Below are positions 56,287-56,393 of a stretch of DNA of 56,393 bases, piece by piece. The stretch spans positions 1-56,393 of the forward strand of contig UBJR01000029.1 in NCBI GenBank assembly GCA_900465675.1. Reading direction: 5' to 3'. Below the pieces are notes generated by a model that was given only the letters and a program-made list of their open reading frames with translations, was not told the DNA's origin and made no database searches. The position numbers were made by a program, and so were the translations under genes. The DNA is from Hyphomicrobiales bacterium. GTDB lineage: Bacteria; Pseudomonadota; Alphaproteobacteria; Rhizobiales; Rhizobiaceae. Within the stretch, counting starts at the first letter, position 1; each line of letters starts with the position of its first letter.

Positions 56287-56393
56287 ATGAACGTATCATG
56301 GATATGGACGGAACCTACGTTAGGTAAGTCAAAGAATCCAATGATCTTTTTTGATTGGCACGGTATAATTCTATTGGAGTGCCCCCCATTTCG
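56287..56393 (+). CDS. Possible partial gene running off the window
   Basis: An ATG at 56287 with AAGGGA seven bases upstream opens a frame that continues to the window end (NVSWIWTEPTLGKSKNPMIF, then FDWHGIILLECPPF). At 35 codons with no stop it may be the start of a real gene, but its AT-rich sequence and lack of family features leave this open. Confidence 0.35.
   Translation, partial: MNVSWIWTEPTLGKSKNPMIFFDWHGIILLECPPF

Noticed and set aside
1..56393. CRISPR arrays, rRNA, tRNA, complete insertion sequences, replication origin
   Set aside because: None could be recognised by eye; no regularly spaced repeats, no transposase motifs, no RepABC genes. A covariance or profile search would be needed to exclude short RNAs.

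Overview
The window looks like a piece of a Rhizobiaceae (Rhizobium / Agrobacterium / Neorhizobium-type alphaproteobacterium) replicon. The evidence is the family content: BA14K, DUF1236, DUF992, HWE kinases, a FeS-type bacterial photolyase, a PhnA-like membrane protein, and many matches to the alphaproteobacterial general-stress promoter (GGAAC, 16-17 bp, CGTT). Apart from rpsU there is no core housekeeping gene. No rRNA, tRNA, CRISPR array or intact transposase was seen. It reads as an accessory or stress-dedicated region of a chromosome or megaplasmid.

Layout. 0-6.8 kb: a LysR/oxidoreductase pair, then a FecR protein coupled to a CHASE2-GGDEF-EAL protein and a lone receiver. 7.2-12.1 kb: a Tat-exported Gly/Asn-rich protein, a NarL-type response regulator and its kinase, and a run of small exported or membrane proteins around two divergent stress promoters. 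12.3-16.9 kb: a stress promoter with tandem palindromes, a PAS-HWE kinase, a LOV (blue-light) kinase and a receiver. 17-24.3 kb: a transketolase under a stress promoter, a TetR/SDR pair, a VOC protein, a CGNR regulator divergent from an EamA exporter, a vapC relic and a lipoprotein. 24.7-29.5 kb: rpsU, then a LysR regulator divergent from a four-gene oxidoreductase/hydrolase operon. 29.5-37.5 kb: sparse, with exported proteins, an orphan TadG-like protein, a flavin-nucleotide-type stress protein, a porin-like barrel, DUF992 and BON proteins. 37.8-42.7 kb: a photooxidative-stress island (ActR/RegA-type regulator, SDR, photolyase and folE, divergent from an ECF sigma factor and its ChrR anti-sigma). 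42.7-53.2 kb: a dense signalling block with a truncated PAS-GAF-PAS gene, two HWE kinases, a BON protein, a csbD gene with an in-frame TGA, a PAS-LuxR regulator and a hybrid kinase carrying an N-terminal ParD-like ribbon-helix-helix. 53.3-56.4 kb: small stress-type proteins.

How it fits together. Light and oxidative or general stress are the common theme. A LOV kinase senses blue light, the ECF/ChrR pair is of the singlet-oxygen class, and folE plus photolyase form its apparent output. At least five good and several weaker general-stress promoters drive transketolase, a PNPOx-like protein and many tiny proteins. Several real genes are shorter than 60 codons (for example 9780-9959, 10891-11055, 35610-35777, 53370-53528, 53530-53679). 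The most unusual items are the RHH-kinase fusion, the paired 16-bp palindromes set 22 bp apart upstream of two stress promoters, the LOV kinase with a degenerate ATP-binding domain, and the kinase gene cut off at the end of chrR.
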